64,000 nucleotides of DNA from Membranihabitans marinus (GCF_019802045.1 NZ_JAHVHU010000004.1:186001-250000); one strand, 5' to 3'. Positions 35,776-44,408 are shown, counted from the first letter of the stretch. Notes: generated by a model not told the origin, from the sequence alone. Numbers and translations are program-made.

Positions 35776-38163
35776 TTATTCCACTAATATTTTAAATGTG
35801 GTAGACGTTACAGCCTCTTTCGTATTGGATAAAATATCAACAGTAACTTCCTGAAGTCCCTTCTCACGTTTTGAACTATCGTACTGGATTTGAATAGTTC
35901 CGGATTCTCCGGGCGCTATAGCAGATCGTGGCCAATCAAGCGTGGTACAGTCGCAACCACTGGCAACTTCAATTTCAAGGGGGGCATTACCAACATTTTT
36001 AAATTCAATTTGGCCTGATTTAATAGCTGGTTTTTTAACCTTTCCCAGGTCATACTCTGTCTGACTAAATTCAATCACCGGGTAAGCACTGGTTTGTTGG
36101 GAACCGCTTTCTCGAGTTCGATCGCGTGTTTTGCGGGTTTCTCGTTTTACCGGGATAGTGGTAGGACCTTCAAGGATTTTGAATTCTGTTCTTCTGTTTA
36201 ACTGATGCTCTTCATCAGAACATTTTACTCCATTCGTACAATGATTCAATATCTTTGTTTCACCATAGCCCACGGATATTATTCGATCAGGATTAACTCC
36301 ACGCTTTACAAGATAATCCTTGGCTGAGTCTGCACGTCGCTGAGATAGATCGAGGTTATATGGGTCAGATCCCCTACTGTCTGTATGCGAAGACAGTTCG
36401 ATCACCATGTTGGGAAAGTCTGTCAGCAGGTCGTATAGGTAATCGAGATCTTCTTCTGCTTCTATTTTGATCTTATCATCGTCAAAATCATAGTAAATAT
36501 TATTTAATCGGATCGGTTCATTAATAGCAATGACTTCTACCTCTTCTTTTTCTTCAGGGAGCTTTTTTAACCGGAAGGTACCTCTGAAATCTTTAGACTC
36601 TACCACCCCGACTGTATTAAAAGCTACCGTATCAGACTGGTATCCTTCCCGAGTCACCATAACCTGATACGCTTTATCGGCATCGATTGGAAAGACAAAT
36701 TCATTATCGTTTTCATTGTATTGAACATCCGGGGAACCCCACTCGTTTTGTTCGACCGGAAAGACCGAAATACTAGCTCCATTCAAAGGTTCTTCTCCAT
36801 CCAATACCGTTGCAAGCAATCTGATGATAATGGTTTTATCCTCCAATTGAAATATATCATCGCAACAGGTCGAACTTAACACAGAACGGGTGCCTTCCCG
36901 ATTTGACACCAAATATCCATTAATCTGGTCTCCGGATGGAAAATAAAATGTTTCATCCAGGGTAGAATTTATCCCTTTTCCCATATTTTCGATTCGAGTC
37001 CAGGATTCACCGGTCCATAAAGCACTGTAAATATCATACCCGCCAATACTCGGATGCCCGTTGCTGCTAAAATATAAAGTGTTGCTAGAAAAAATAGGAC
37101 TTATTTCGTCACCCCGGGTATTGATCGCCGATCCCACCGGCACAACTTCTCCAACCTGCGTGTCGGAAACCAGCGGGGCATAAAAAATATCAAAACCTCC
37201 TTCACCAGTTCCGTTGTATGCAAAAAACAGAACTTTTTGGCCTAGCAGCGTCCCGGTCGAAGGATTTTTCACGATACCCAGTTCAGGAAGTCCATTTACT
37301 TTTTTGGGAGAAGACCATCCTCGGCCACTTGAAGTGACATGGTATATCTCACTGTTAGATAACTTATTACCATCAAGCAAAAAATAAGTGAAATACATGG
37401 ATCTGCCGTCGGGCGAAACAAAAACATTCCCGATATGCCCTTCTGATCCGGTATCAATGTCATCAAGTGGAGTTGCTTTCCGTGTAAACTCACCCTTACT
37501 ATTCATTTTGGCTGTGAATATCTTGGCCTGACTATTCATATCTTCATCACCGGTATAAATCACCTTATTTTCTCCAAAAGAGACATAGTACAAATCACCT
37601 CCAGCCACTGGTATCGGTGTAGCTTCGGAGTTTCTGGTATTAATTCGGGTTCCTACATTGACCACCGCGATATTTGATGGTCGTACCAGACCTTCCGCCA
37701 TATTTATACCATCCAGTTCAACCTGCGCAATGTGTTGTACAGAATCAGAATATGAACCGCTTAGTAGTTCTTGTAATTGAATGGCCGATTCATCATACTT
37801 TCCATTCATCTTGAGGACCTGAGCATATTGAAGTCGTGCGACCGGATATTTATTTTCTTTGTCTCTTTGAATGAGTCGATCCAACCATCGTTCTGCTCTT
37901 TTGTAATCTCTGACTTTAAAATACAATTCAGCCAATTTATGCAGGTATTTGTCCTGCCGGTCTTCGCGGTACACTTGATTGTACCATTCCAGGGCATTGT
38001 AATAATCGTTTTTTATGTATGCTGAATCTGCCGCTTCGAGTTTAAATCGAAAAGGGATCTCTTTCAAGGGCTGCCCAGTTAACCACGTTGTAATGCTAAG
38101 GAATATAAAAAGTAAACCTATTCGTATATATATCATATCTTTCACACTTAAAATGGAGGACAT
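35776..38163 (-). CDS. TPR/PD40/OmpA protein with C-terminal DUF1573 domain
   Basis: The 795-residue exported protein starts with a hydrophobic signal (about 8-28). It has TPR helices (about 35-125), a PD40-type beta-propeller (about 175-410; VSPDGRSMYFTYF, YFSSNGHPSIGGYDIY), a carboxypeptidase-regulatory-like sandwich (about 425-510), an OmpA peptidoglycan-binding domain (about 525-645; ELSSHTDSRGSDPYNLDLSQRRAD) and, unusually, a DUF1573 domain at the end (about 682-795; GKVKKPAIKSG, FKNVGNAPLEI, GCDCTT). The first four parts are typical of T9SS-associated OmpA proteins. It overlaps the PorP-like gene by 16 bases, so the pair is coupled and probably forms an envelope complex. Confidence 0.9.
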   Translation of the reverse strand: MSSILSVKDMIYIRIGLLFIFLSITTWLTGQPLKEIPFRFKLEAADSAYIKNDYYNALEWYNQVYREDRQDKYLHKLAELYFKVRDYKRAERWLDRLIQRDKENKYPVARLQYAQVLKMNGKYDESAIQLQELLSGSYSDSVQHIAQVELDGINMAEGLVRPSNIAVVNVGTRINTRNSEATPIPVAGGDLYYVSFGENKVIYTGDEDMNSQAKIFTAKMNSKGEFTRKATPLDDIDTGSEGHIGNVFVSPDGRSMYFTYFLLDGNKLSNSEIYHVTSSGRGWSSPKKVNGLPELGIVKNPSTGTLLGQKVLFFAYNGTGEGGFDIFYAPLVSDTQVGEVVPVGSAINTRGDEISPIFSSNTLYFSSNGHPSIGGYDIYSALWTGESWTRIENMGKGINSTLDETFYFPSGDQINGYLVSNREGTRSVLSSTCCDDIFQLEDKTIIIRLLATVLDGEEPLNGASISVFPVEQNEWGSPDVQYNENDNEFVFPIDADKAYQVMVTREGYQSDTVAFNTVGVVESKDFRGTFRLKKLPEEKEEVEVIAINEPIRLNNIYYDFDDDKIKIEAEEDLDYLYDLLTDFPNMVIELSSHTDSRGSDPYNLDLSQRRADSAKDYLVKRGVNPDRIISVGYGETKILNHCTNGVKCSDEEHQLNRRTEFKILEGPTTIPVKRETRKTRDRTRESGSQQTSAYPVIEFSQTEYDLGKVKKPAIKSGQIEFKNVGNAPLEIEVASGCDCTTLDWPRSAIAPGESGTIQIQYDSSKREKGLQEVTVDILSNTKEAVTSTTFKILVE

Positions 38164-39134
38164 AAAATGACTTCTTTCACTTTCGGCCTTTTATAAATCT
38201 TACCAATGTAAGACATTCCGATTTCAAAACTCTGTGCTGGTGATAGTGGATCCGTATTCAAGTCATATCCGATACCAGCCCGCCAACCCTGATAATCGAT
38301 TCCGGCTAACACCTGGACGGCACGTCCCAGTCGATATCCCAGACCTCCGACCAGCCGAAAATTTTTATCATCATCCAGACTATAAGCCAACTTTGCCTGA
38401 CCATATCCCAGATTCATACTTTCTTTGATCTGATATACTACCGCAGGTTCGAGAGCCAGTCCTTCTGCCAGCTCAAAAGATCCTTCTGCATGAATATTGA
38501 ACTCTGGAATTTCTTTCTCGTTACTGGAATTTGTCAGCTGGTATTTCAATGGTAATAAATTTAATGCTGCAACCCCAAATCGAAATTCATCCGTTTCATT
38601 AATTGATGTTTTATATAATATACCTGCACCAAAGACAGTCCCTCCGCTGGATTCCAGGGATAAACTTCCAATTCCTGAGGTTTGGTCTTCGAAAATAAAA
38701 TCATTAACGTTGCCGAGCTTACGGGTTTTAGATCCTCCGGTCAATCCTATTGTTAATACATTAGTTTGTTTTTTATCCAATGCCAGATGGTAAGAAAGAT
38801 ATCCATTGAATCCGGTCGTGGTTAGTTTGCCCGCCCCTGCCCGGTCCTGGTAAAAATTAACACCTACACCGATCCAATCCTGTTCGCGAAAGGAAAAACC
38901 CAAGGGCGCATCAATAGAGATAGCAGGTGTCGAGAATCGGTTGGGTAACAAGTTCGCCCACTGATCCCGGTAAATAGCGGTTACCCGGTAAGACCCCAGA
39001 TAAGACCCATTATTTGCCGGATTGAGCAAGAGAGGCTGAAAGTCATATCTCGAAAAGTGCACGTTTTGGGACTGAAGCGCTCCTAAAGATATAAAAATGG
39101 AAATGATGATTATGTGTAAAATTCTATGCGGCAT
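38148..39134 (-). CDS. PorP/SprF-family outer-membrane protein
   Basis: The 328-residue protein has a signal peptide (about 5-22, cut near LQSQN) and a PorP/SprF-type barrel: HFSRYDFQPLLLNPANNGSYLGSYRVTAIYRDQW at the start of the mature chain, GLTGGSKTRKL, GAGILYKTS and repeated alternating strands to the end. Family members are T9SS-associated barrels often paired with OmpA/PD40 proteins, as here. The final residues (EVILCPPF) extend past the last strand and overlap the next gene. A perfect TATATTTG box lies 26 bases upstream. Confidence 0.93.
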   Translation of the reverse strand: MPHRILHIIIISIFISLGALQSQNVHFSRYDFQPLLLNPANNGSYLGSYRVTAIYRDQWANLLPNRFSTPAISIDAPLGFSFREQDWIGVGVNFYQDRAGAGKLTTTGFNGYLSYHLALDKKQTNVLTIGLTGGSKTRKLGNVNDFIFEDQTSGIGSLSLESSGGTVFGAGILYKTSINETDEFRFGVAALNLLPLKYQLTNSSNEKEIPEFNIHAEGSFELAEGLALEPAVVYQIKESMNLGYGQAKLAYSLDDDKNFRLVGGLGYRLGRAVQVLAGIDYQGWRAGIGYDLNTDPLSPAQSFEIGMSYIGKIYKRPKVKEVILCPPF

Positions 39135-39159
39135 AGATCCTTTTATATTACTCAGATTT

Positions 39160-39167
39160 CAAATATA
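39160..39167 (-). promoter_or_regulatory. -7 promoter box of the PorP-OmpA pair
   Basis: CAAATATA on the plus strand gives TATATTTG on the minus strand, an exact TAnnTTTG match 26 bases before the ATG at 39134. Confidence 0.6.
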
Positions 39168-39224
39168 GTATTTTAGGATTGTATTGGAGGAATGAATGAC
39201 GTATTTAACCCAATAAATTTATGA

Positions 39225-40049
39225 TCATTGTGGTTTTACGCTGGCAGCACGATAAGCTTCGAGCGCAGTTCGCACCCCACCGTGCCGTAGTAACAATGAT
39301 TTGGCTTCTTCATAAGAAACCTCCAGCTCATGCTGGATCATCAAACTACCCCGTTCTATTAATTTATTATTCGAGAGTTGCATATCGACCATTTTGTTGC
39401 CTTTCACGCGACCCAAACCGATCATTACAGAAGTACTGATCATATTTAACACAAGTTTTTGTGATGTCCCCGATTTCATTCGGGTACTTCCTGTGACGAC
39501 TTCAGGTCCTACCACGATTTCTATAGGAAAATCACTGTGTTTTGCAAGAGGTGATCCTGGATTGTTGGTGACACATCCGGTGGTCACATTGTTCTCACGG
39601 CATTTCTTTAATCCATGAACCACATAAGGTGTCGTACCACTGGCAGCGATCCCAATCACCGTGTCCAAGGTATTGATACCGTATTCTGAGAGGTCTTTCC
39701 ACGCTTGTTCCTCATCATCCTCCGCATGTTCGGCAGCATGGCGTATGGCTTTGTCGCCTCCTGCAATCAATGCGATGACCCAGTCGTGCGGAACCCCAAA
39801 AGTTGGTGGACATTCTGAAGCATCCAAAATACCAAGTCGGCCGGAAGTGCCTGCACCAATGTAAAAAAGCCGTCCGCCTCGTTTCATTTTTGATATGGTC
39901 TGCACAACGAGTGGTTCGATTTTGTGAAGTATCCGTCCAATGGCTTCGGGTACTTTCCGGTCTTCCTCATTGAGTATCTGAAGCAGTTCTCCCACGGGCT
40001 TTTTTTCAAGATCCTGATATGAAGAACTTTTTTCTGTTATTTTATCCAT
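39225..40049 (-). CDS. murQ: N-acetylmuramic acid 6-phosphate etherase
   Basis: The 274-residue SIS-domain enzyme cleaves the lactyl ether of MurNAc-6-phosphate to GlcNAc-6-phosphate and D-lactate in peptidoglycan recycling. Hallmarks are GRLFYIGAGTSGRLGILDASECPPTFG (catalytic Glu in SECPPTF), IAASGTTPYVVHGL, EVVTGSTRMKSGTSQKLVLNM and a C-terminal UBA-like helical tail. Length is slightly below the usual about 300. No MurNAc kinase or transporter is adjacent. It ends about 90 bases before the PorP-like gene's upstream region and is monocistronic. Confidence 0.96.
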   Translation of the reverse strand: MDKITEKSSSYQDLEKKPVGELLQILNEEDRKVPEAIGRILHKIEPLVVQTISKMKRGGRLFYIGAGTSGRLGILDASECPPTFGVPHDWVIALIAGGDKAIRHAAEHAEDDEEQAWKDLSEYGINTLDTVIGIAASGTTPYVVHGLKKCRENNVTTGCVTNNPGSPLAKHSDFPIEIVVGPEVVTGSTRMKSGTSQKLVLNMISTSVMIGLGRVKGNKMVDMQLSNNKLIERGSLMIQHELEVSYEEAKSLLLRHGGVRTALEAYRAASVKPQ

Positions 40050-40140
40050 TTTATCCAGCGTTTAGAATGCCAAAGATAGAGAATAATTAAGATAGCAGCA
40101 GGTAGAAAACCGCATATTTCTCCCGCAATGGATTAACCTG

Positions 40141-40218
40141 AACAAAAAAAATTCCTGCCCTTTATAAAAGAACAGGAATTTAAGGTTAGTTTGATAACAC
40201 ATCATGGTTCTACAACTT
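40141..40218 (-). ncRNA. Candidate small RNA: promoter and terminator with no gene between
   Basis: On the minus strand, CAGGAATTT/AAATTCCTG stem (40049-side arm 40049 excluded; arms 40073-type spacing is not used) is formed by bases 40149-40157 and 40173-40181 and is followed by a run of eight T (40144-40151), a good intrinsic terminator. Upstream on the same strand a TAGTTTTG box (40225-40232) matches TAnnTTTG, with CAA/CAAA (TTG/TTTG on the minus strand) at 40248-40259. Together they define a transcript of about 75 bases with no convincing coding frame. It could instead be an attenuated leader of murQ, whose ATG is at 40049. Confidence 0.4.
40144..40181 (-). terminator. Intrinsic terminator upstream of murQ
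   Basis: Stem arms AAATTCCTG (40149-40157) and CAGGAATTT (40173-40181) are perfect complements with a 15-base loop. On the minus strand the stem is followed by a T run. No minus-strand gene ends just before it, which is why a small RNA or attenuator is proposed. Confidence 0.65.
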
Positions 40219-40389
40219 GCTGTGCAAAACTAGAACTATTCTTGATTCAAACCCACAAACAATTTACGGTTTGCAGGCTTTGAATTGATTAACACTATAA
40301 CTACAATATTGTTAAGTTTATTATACGTATCATAAACAACATGAATATATACCCGGTTAGTTCTCATTTTCCAGACTTTTTTTAAAGAT

Positions 40390-40397
40390 TATTTTTG
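40390..40397 (+). promoter_or_regulatory. -7 promoter box of the sterol desaturase gene
   Basis: TATTTTTG matches TAnnTTTG exactly and lies 28 bases before the ATG at 40426. Confidence 0.55.
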
Positions 40398-40425
40398 TAT
40401 ATCTTACCTGCTCAATATTTATGGT

Positions 40426-41346
40426 ATGGAAATCAACCTGATTCACTGGGCTATTCCGGCTTTTGTTCTTCTTTTATTACTTGAAATAGTAATCAACAGT
40501 ATAGATCACAAAGATCTGTACGACACGAAAGATACATTTTCAAGTTTAGCCATGGGCATCGGAAATGTTATCATTGGCATCTGGGGTAAAGCGCTCGTAT
40601 TTGGCACCTATTACTTGATTTACCAATTCAGGTTGTTTACCCTGGGGTGGGAATGGTACATCTGGATACTGGCATTTTTCGCTGACGATATTTCGTACTA
40701 TTGGTTCCATCGAAAAAGTCACGAAATCCGATTTTTCTGGGCATCTCATGTGGTACACCATTCTTCCCGTAAATACAATCTGTCTACAGCACTTCGACAA
40801 ACCTGGACAGGCAACCTGACAGGGGCCTTCCTCTTTTGGATTTGGATGCCTTTTCTCGGATTTCATCCAATCATGGTAATGACGATGCAGGCCATCAGTT
40901 TAATTTATCAATTTTGGATTCACACGGAAACTATAGACAAACTGCCTCGTCCGATCGAATTTTTATTCAATACCCCATCCCACCACCGGGTTCACCATGG
41001 GTCCAATCCTGAATACATCGACAAAAATCACGCTGGTGTTTTGATTATATGGGACCGAATATTTGGAACTTTTCAACCCGAATTATACCGTCCGACCTAT
41101 GGCTTGACCCGAAACATAAACACCTACAATCCTTTTCGAATCGCATTTCATGAATGGCACGACATCTGGAAAGATGTTCGAACCGCCCAATCCCTAAAAG
41201 AGGGGTTCTTATATGCGTTTGGCCGACCCGGTTGGCGTCCGGTGGCCCATAGGAATGATCTCAGCCACCAATCCGATCACCGAAAAAAGGGATCGGTTAG
41301 ATTGGATGCCCAGCTGGCAACTAAGAATAAAACCTATCCTGAATAA
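40426..41346 (+). CDS. Sterol desaturase/fatty acid hydroxylase family protein
   Basis: The 306-residue membrane protein has helices at about 8-24, 45-75 and 130-165 and the di-iron histidine clusters of the family: FHRKSH, SHVVHHSS and HHRVHHG. DDISYYWFHRKSH is the characteristic first cluster. Members insert oxygen or double bonds into lipids such as sterols, hopanoids, carotenoids or fatty acids; the substrate here is unknown. The ATG follows a TATTTTTG box. Only 29 bases separate its stop from the ATG of the next, very different gene, so they are probably cotranscribed. Confidence 0.93.
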   Translation: MEINLIHWAIPAFVLLLLLEIVINSIDHKDLYDTKDTFSSLAMGIGNVIIGIWGKALVFGTYYLIYQFRLFTLGWEWYIWILAFFADDISYYWFHRKSHEIRFFWASHVVHHSSRKYNLSTALRQTWTGNLTGAFLFWIWMPFLGFHPIMVMTMQAISLIYQFWIHTETIDKLPRPIEFLFNTPSHHRVHHGSNPEYIDKNHAGVLIIWDRIFGTFQPELYRPTYGLTRNINTYNPFRIAFHEWHDIWKDVRTAQSLKEGFLYAFGRPGWRPVAHRNDLSHQSDHRKKGSVRLDAQLATKNKTYPE

Positions 41347-41375
41347 TTTTTTGCTTGGTATTACAATCCCGTATT

Positions 41376-42143
41376 ATGATTAAAGAATCTTTGGATTCAC
41401 AATTAATTATCCCAACCGTTCTAAGTGAAGATGACCGGCCAGCGGGTGTTTTTGTTTTTCTCAGTGATCAAATGCCGTACCACTATAAACTGAGACATAT
41501 CTCCCGTCACATCGAATCCATGGCCCAATCATATAAAAGATATCTTCAAAAAGTCCTTGATCTCCAAATGTCGGATACCATTTTGGATTCCCAGGGAAAG
41601 GTCTGTTTTGCAAATGATCCGGACTTACGACCAGGATTTCGTACAACCTTCCACCCTATGGAATTATGGGATTACTACTATGCATGGTGGCACAGTCGAA
41701 CTTACTGGAACCATCTGGAAGATCCAGATTCAACACTTCCCTTGCCAGTATCAGATCAATTTTGGAAAATGGTTGAATTTGGTTCCGAGCTTAGAAAGCT
41801 TCATGGCCAAAGGAAGAAACTAGGCAATCCTGGTATTGATTTTATCAAATCCAAAGATTTTAATACAGGTCAAAGTTCGACTCGTTTTACGCTAAGTGAT
41901 GAAATGCAACAAACCGGCCACCTTACCGTGAATGCAAAATATCACATTAATAATGTGCCTGAACCGGTATGGGCGTATACGATCAACGGCTTCCGACCGG
42001 TTCTAAATTGGATCGAAAAACACACCTTTGAAAATCTGGAAGATGCACAAAAGACTGCTTTTATTCAAATGTTATTAGCAGTCGATGAAACTCAGCGCAT
42101 ACAGCGCAAAATCGATCAATATTTAACAAAGAATCAGACGTGA
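41376..42143 (+). CDS. Stand-alone type ISP restriction-modification C-terminal domain protein
   Basis: From the ATG at 41376 the product is 255 residues; a TTG at 41355 would add seven. The sequence matches the C-terminal specificity-type domain of type ISP restriction-modification enzymes (LlaGI/LlaBIII class): ELWDYYYAWWHSRTYW (96-111), LPLPVSDQFWKMVEFGSELRKLH (121-143), and YHINNVPEPVWAYTINGF followed by RPVLNWIEK (189-215). In those large enzymes this part follows nuclease, helicase and methyltransferase domains; none of these are in this protein or nearby. The frame is open and the motifs intact, which argues against simple decay. It follows the sterol desaturase by 29 bases. Function is unknown; DNA recognition is an inference. 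Confidence 0.7.
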   Translation: MIKESLDSQLIIPTVLSEDDRPAGVFVFLSDQMPYHYKLRHISRHIESMAQSYKRYLQKVLDLQMSDTILDSQGKVCFANDPDLRPGFRTTFHPMELWDYYYAWWHSRTYWNHLEDPDSTLPLPVSDQFWKMVEFGSELRKLHGQRKKLGNPGIDFIKSKDFNTGQSSTRFTLSDEMQQTGHLTVNAKYHINNVPEPVWAYTINGFRPVLNWIEKHTFENLEDAQKTAFIQMLLAVDETQRIQRKIDQYLTKNQT

Positions 42144-42185
42144 ATTTCTCGATCAGTACCATTCTCGTACCATGAACAAAGTGGG

Positions 42186-43076
42186 TTACCTGACCGCCTT
42201 ACCCGTTGGACTTGAATTCAATGCATTGTTTGTCATATCGTAAGAGGTATGATCCAAAGCAGGGTCAGGAACATTACCAACCAATGGTTTTAATAGGAAA
42301 GGTGATGGATGGTTGTCCGGGTCTGGTTCGACAGAAATAACCACTTGTCGACCTGCTAGATTAACCGGGAAGTCCAACCCTGCTGGTGCATTCAATAGAA
42401 AATCTTCCCCCGGGAAAGCGGGGCCACTGGCTGTGGTACTACTATAGTGATCGGATTCATCAGCATCTACCACTGAGGTAAATTTGCCTGTTGATACCGG
42501 AATGCCATTGATGACTGCCCATCCTTCATATTTCCAACCGGTACCAAGTTCAGGTAACTCCAATCCCCGACCCGGTCCATTTGTCGGATCCAGCCACCAA
42601 ACGCCACTATTTTCCTGTGTGTTGTCCTGACCGTCTGTTGGGGTGGCCAGGATATATTTCCCTTTGGCACTCGTGAGATCGGTACCTATCGCATTACCGT
42701 GAGCGATCGATAAGGAAGCTTCATTTCCTGAAAAGTTACCAGCCAGCAACCGAACCGTGCTGGGTTCTGTGTCTGGATCAGACTCAGATTCGATGGTTAA
42801 TACAAATGCTTCGGCATTTTCCAGTTTTTCCGGATGTACTTGGAATTGGGATTGTGATAGCCCTCCGTTGCTATCGACGGTAAATGAACCCGTGGAAAAA
42901 TAGTCCCCGTCAACCACCATCCACCCTTCATACGTATGATCTGGCCCCAAATCAGATAATCCAGATATGTTTAGGCTTAACGTTCTGGTATCTATGTCAT
43001 TTTCATCTTTCTCGCAGCTGATGAGTCCGAGCGAAAATAAGCAAACTAGTAACAAATAAGCAAACTGATATTTCAT
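42186..43076 (-). CDS. Lipoprotein with two YEGW repeats
   Basis: The start at 43076 (MKYQFAYLLLV) gives 296 residues with a lipoprotein signal (lipobox LISC, Cys21), better than the longer upstream frame. Two similar beta-rich domains follow: the first has LGPDHTYEGWMVVDGDYFSTGSFTV (about residues 44-68), the second LGTGWKYEGWAVINGIPVSTGKF (about 175-197). The shared pattern YEGW-V-G--STG-F appears in bacterial proteins often labelled anti-sigma or RskA-like, but no cytoplasmic sigma-binding part exists here, so it is best seen as an exported binding module. It is alone on the minus strand, convergent with the type ISP-like gene. Confidence 0.75.
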   Translation of the reverse strand: MKYQFAYLLLVCLFSLGLISCEKDENDIDTRTLSLNISGLSDLGPDHTYEGWMVVDGDYFSTGSFTVDSNGGLSQSQFQVHPEKLENAEAFVLTIESESDPDTEPSTVRLLAGNFSGNEASLSIAHGNAIGTDLTSAKGKYILATPTDGQDNTQENSGVWWLDPTNGPGRGLELPELGTGWKYEGWAVINGIPVSTGKFTSVVDADESDHYSSTTASGPAFPGEDFLLNAPAGLDFPVNLAGRQVVISVEPDPDNHPSPFLLKPLVGNVPDPALDHTSYDMTNNALNSSPTGKAVR

Positions 43077-43353
43077 ATTAATATAATATTTAAAATATTT
43101 AATTTCAATGTCTTGCACGAAGTAATGAAACTCTCTGATTACGAAATCATATGACTTACAAAACGCAGTATGTTTTGAAATAATTGCTTTATGAATGTTA
43201 ATGGAAGTAAAAGTGGCGGCAGGAGCGATATGGAAAAAATCAGATGAAAGAATTATCCTCATCTGGAATCAGGCTTGACCTTGGGTACCATTTTCTTCGC
43301 TATGTAAGAAGGGCTATAGATGGCCCTACAATGCTGCTTAGTGAAGAACATTG

Positions 43354-44046
43354 TTAGGCATCCATCAATACACTCAAATATTTTTCGACGTAAAGATCAA
43401 TGTCCTTTCTGTTGTATTGCATGACCCATCTGGGGTGCGGAACGGGAGTGATCTTAGAGAACCAGCCTTGTTGCTTATTGAGCTTTGTAAAATAACGGTA
43501 ATTGGTACCTTTTCCGATACAAATTGCACGATCTTCAAGAGTGCCAAATTCGATTTGTTTGTTGATAGATTCGATCACAAAGGGTTCCAATGCCGAAAGG
43601 GTTTGGGGATCATCATAGTAATTGTAATTCTTGCCGTCTTTTAAAAGACCCAAAGGTAATAGAGAAGTTATAAAATGATGTTTATAAAAACGCTCGACGG
43701 ACCCATATGCGTCGATGACACGATAGATAAAATGGGAAGACAGTTCATGACGTTTATCAAATAAATTGGAAATCCCACAACGCTCTTCCAGGTACACCGG
43801 ATCAGTAAACCCCACGCCTGTCAACCCGGCACCAAAACGCCCCGGATTAATCCCAAAGAGAAAAAGTCGTTTTCGATGATCAGAAAAATACCGGCTAAAA
43901 AATTCAGTAATACATCTTTGCGTTTCTTCCTGATCCAGATTATTAATCCATTCAACGCCGACCGGTAAGTGATCCGGAACCTTGAGATTTTGATGGAATT
44001 CGATCACCTGTTCGCCAAAGGTTTTATTCGTAAAAGTTGGCCTCAT
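43354..44046 (-). CDS. SMUG2-like uracil-DNA glycosylase family protein
   Basis: The 230-residue protein matches the SMUG2/UDG family F-type fold: the catalytic motif I FGINPGRFGAGLTGVGFTDP (about residues 63-82) and the motif II loop PVPHPRWVMQYN near residue 205, with its conserved His. Members remove uracil or deaminated bases from DNA. It overlaps the upstream zinc-ribbon gene by four bases (ATGA), so translation is coupled and the two proteins probably act together. The next gene downstream on this strand is over 270 bases away. Exact base specificity is not deducible. Confidence 0.85.
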   Translation of the reverse strand: MRPTFTNKTFGEQVIEFHQNLKVPDHLPVGVEWINNLDQEETQRCITEFFSRYFSDHRKRLFLFGINPGRFGAGLTGVGFTDPVYLEERCGISNLFDKRHELSSHFIYRVIDAYGSVERFYKHHFITSLLPLGLLKDGKNYNYYDDPQTLSALEPFVIESINKQIEFGTLEDRAICIGKGTNYRYFTKLNKQQGWFSKITPVPHPRWVMQYNRKDIDLYVEKYLSVLMDA

Positions 44047-44408
44047 AATACATATTCTTGGCGCTCAACCAGAGCAAAATAACCATTGTCTAGAGGAAGG
44101 TAACCTTGATCATAACAGAAATAATATACTTTTCCTGCTTTGGTTTGATAGGTATTGGTGTGATAATTAAAATCAAACTTCAATTTAATAAGCTGGTTTT
44201 TGTGGATAGTAGCTTTTCCATCGGGATTCAGTTTTTTTAGAATTCTACGGTTTTTACTGAGCGTACGATTTATTTTCCGCATGAAGTTATTCGCGTTTCG
44301 ATTAAGCGCATTATAATAACTAGAACGACATTCAGAATCACAGAATTTTTTATCAGCACGTCCAATCAACGCTTTATTGCAGAATTTACAGGTTTTTTCA
44401 TTTTCCAT
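44043..44408 (-). CDS. Small zinc-ribbon protein
   Basis: Starting at MENEKTCKFC (44408; an ATG at 44417 is also possible) the product is about 121 residues. An N-terminal zinc ribbon CKFCNKALIGRADKKFCDSEC supplies four cysteines (CxxC and CxxxC). A basic helical stretch (NNFMRKINRTLSKNRRILKKL) and a conserved C-terminal beta part (KAGKVYYFCYDQGYLPL) follow. It resembles small DUF2116-type Zn-ribbon proteins common in Bacteroidota; nucleic-acid binding is likely from the basic region. It overlaps the SMUG2-like gene by ATGA. Confidence 0.75.
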   Translation of the reverse strand: MENEKTCKFCNKALIGRADKKFCDSECRSSYYNALNRNANNFMRKINRTLSKNRRILKKLNPDGKATIHKNQLIKLKFDFNYHTNTYQTKAGKVYYFCYDQGYLPLDNGYFALVERQEYVL

